NCBI GenBank assembly: GCA_900770875.1
Contig: CAAGLV010000082.1
Coordinates: 1 to 6,839 of the forward strand
Length of the DNA stretch: 6,839 nt
From: Flavobacteriales bacterium
GTDB taxonomy: Bacteria; Bacteroidota; Bacteroidia; Flavobacteriales; Weeksellaceae
Reading direction: 5' to 3'
Position 1 is the first letter of the stretch; every line of letters begins with the position of its first letter. The position numbers and the translations under genes were made by a program. Below, piece by piece: positions 6,017-6,839 of this stretch. The notes under the pieces are model-generated. The model made no database searches and was not told the origin of the DNA. It saw only the letters and a program-made list of their open reading frames with translations.

Positions 6017-6766
6017 ATGAAATTATTTACAATCCCTAATTATTTAACTTTATTAAACCTTTCTTGCGGCGTACTGTCATCAATATTTATTATTTCGAGC
6101 AACGGAAATGTTTCCACATTAACTGTTACTATTGTTATGATTTTTATGATTATATCCTTAGTTGCCGATTTTTTGGACGGAATGGTTGCCCGTTTAATGA
6201 AAATTGGAAGCCCAATTGGTAAAGAATTAGATTCGTTAGCAGATTGTATTTCCTTTGGTGTTGTACCTGGTTTAATGTTATTTGCAATGTTTAACAACAT
6301 AGCAACAGATTTTATTTACGAAACAGAAACATTAAAAATCTCAGCACTTTCGTTATTTGCTTTATTGGTGCCAGCTTTTTCGGCTTTACGTTTAGCTAAA
6401 TTTAATTTAGACGAAGATCAAGCTACTTATTTTAAAGGATTAGCAACACCATCAAATACCTTATTTATTTTCTCTATTTTTTCAATTTACTTTAACAACG
6501 GAAAAATTATCAATCCCGAGATAGATCCTTATTTATTAGTTGCTATTTCGGTAGTATTTAGTATCATGTTAATTATCGACTTACCTTTATTTGCCTTTAA
6601 ATTTAAAGGATTAGGATGGCAAGAAAATAATTATAAATATATCTTTATATTAATTACAATTGGATTGTTAGCTGCCTTTAAAATTGCTGCCATTCCGTTT
6701 GTAATCTTAATTTATATCATCATTTCTATTTTATTTAGAAAAAAAATTACAAATGAATTTAACTAA
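6017..6766 (+). CDS. pssA: CDP-diacylglycerol-serine O-phosphatidyltransferase
   Basis: This 249-residue inner-membrane enzyme joins CDP-diacylglycerol and serine into phosphatidylserine, the precursor of phosphatidylethanolamine. The CDP-alcohol phosphatidyltransferase signature is complete at 51-76: D51-x2-D54-G55-x2-A58-R59-x8-G68-x3-D72-x3-D76. The N-terminal IPNYLTLLNLSCG (6-18) and the following hydrophobic helices (about 15-28, 36-52, 80-95, 108-125, 145-160, 172-192, 207-222, 224-240) are typical of bacterial type II PssA. Serine as acceptor is inferred from the family pattern around PNxLTxxNLxCG and from LRLAKFN (124-130). The start at 6017 is chosen over an overlapping out-of-frame ATG at 6013. 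Its end overlaps the start of the exonuclease gene by 14 bases, so the two are co-transcribed. Confidence 0.93.
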   Translation: MKLFTIPNYLTLLNLSCGVLSSIFIISSNGNVSTLTVTIVMIFMIISLVADFLDGMVARLMKIGSPIGKELDSLADCISFGVVPGLMLFAMFNNIATDFIYETETLKISALSLFALLVPAFSALRLAKFNLDEDQATYFKGLATPSNTLFIFSIFSIYFNNGKIINPEIDPYLLVAISVVFSIMLIIDLPLFAFKFKGLGWQENNYKYIFILITIGLLAAFKIAAIPFVILIYIIISILFRKKITNEFN

Positions 6767-6839
6767 AAACATCTGTTTCTTTGATTTAGAAACAACTGGA
6801 ACAAATATCGCTAAAGATCGTATCGTAGAAATATCAATC
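6753..6839 (+). CDS. DnaQ-like 3'-5' exonuclease, 5' part only
   Basis: The 29 visible codons begin with ATG at 6753, inside the last codons of pssA in another frame. They encode NICFFDLETTG (6-16) and then DRIVEISI to the window edge. The F-D-L-E-T-T-G stretch is the Exo I motif of the DEDD exonuclease superfamily, with metal-binding Asp11 and Glu13. The downstream VEI(S/A) pattern is also typical of DnaQ/RNase T-type proofreading or trimming exonucleases. Whether it is the polymerase III epsilon subunit or a stand-alone exonuclease cannot be decided, because the Exo II and III motifs lie outside the window. The overlap with pssA suggests translational coupling. Confidence 0.82.
   Translation, partial: MNLTKNICFFDLETTGTNIAKDRIVEISI

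Noticed and set aside
6040..6300. Minus-strand open frame of 86 codons inside pssA
   Set aside because: It is antisense to the CDP-alcohol phosphatidyltransferase signature and is explained as a shadow of pssA.

Overview
The window is AT-rich chromosomal DNA from a member of the Bacteroidota, most likely Flavobacteriia (Flavobacteriaceae or Weeksellaceae). This rests on a PorV/PorQ-family outer-membrane barrel (a family tied to type IX secretion), the near absence of Shine-Dalgarno sequences, a Bacteroidota-type -7 box (TATTTTTG) before pssA, and the style of the proteins. There are eight complete protein genes and one cut off by the right edge. No RNA genes, insertion sequences, CRISPR arrays or prophage genes are visible.

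Left part (about 1-2720): an ECF sigma factor, a 90-residue soluble zinc-binding anti-sigma-like protein, a four-helix DUF417 (RclC/YkgB-type) membrane protein, and a lipoprotein MsrA-MsrB fusion. All run on the + strand and end at a strong hairpin terminator. The content suggests a self-contained regulon for oxidative or hypochlorous-acid damage in the cell envelope: the zinc protein may release the sigma factor on oxidation, and the sigma factor would drive a membrane protein and a periplasm-facing methionine sulfoxide repair enzyme. Two similar promoter-sized sequences lie before the sigma gene and before the DUF417 gene. They have the same internal spacing and are candidates for the recognition site of this sigma factor, which would make it autoregulated.

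Middle (2721-4812): a two-domain 3-mercaptopyruvate-type sulfurtransferase and an arginase, both + strand, probably co-transcribed and closed by a rho-independent terminator. A short AT-rich convergent spacer follows, carrying a second hairpin that serves the minus-strand gene.

Right part (4813-6839): a minus-strand PorV/PorQ-family outer-membrane protein that starts with TTG. It is divergent from pssA (CDP-diacylglycerol-serine O-phosphatidyltransferase), which overlaps the start of a DnaQ-like 3'-5' exonuclease gene that runs out of the window. The divergent spacer contains a perfect 16-bp palindrome next to the pssA promoter. No gap between genes exceeds 300 bases.
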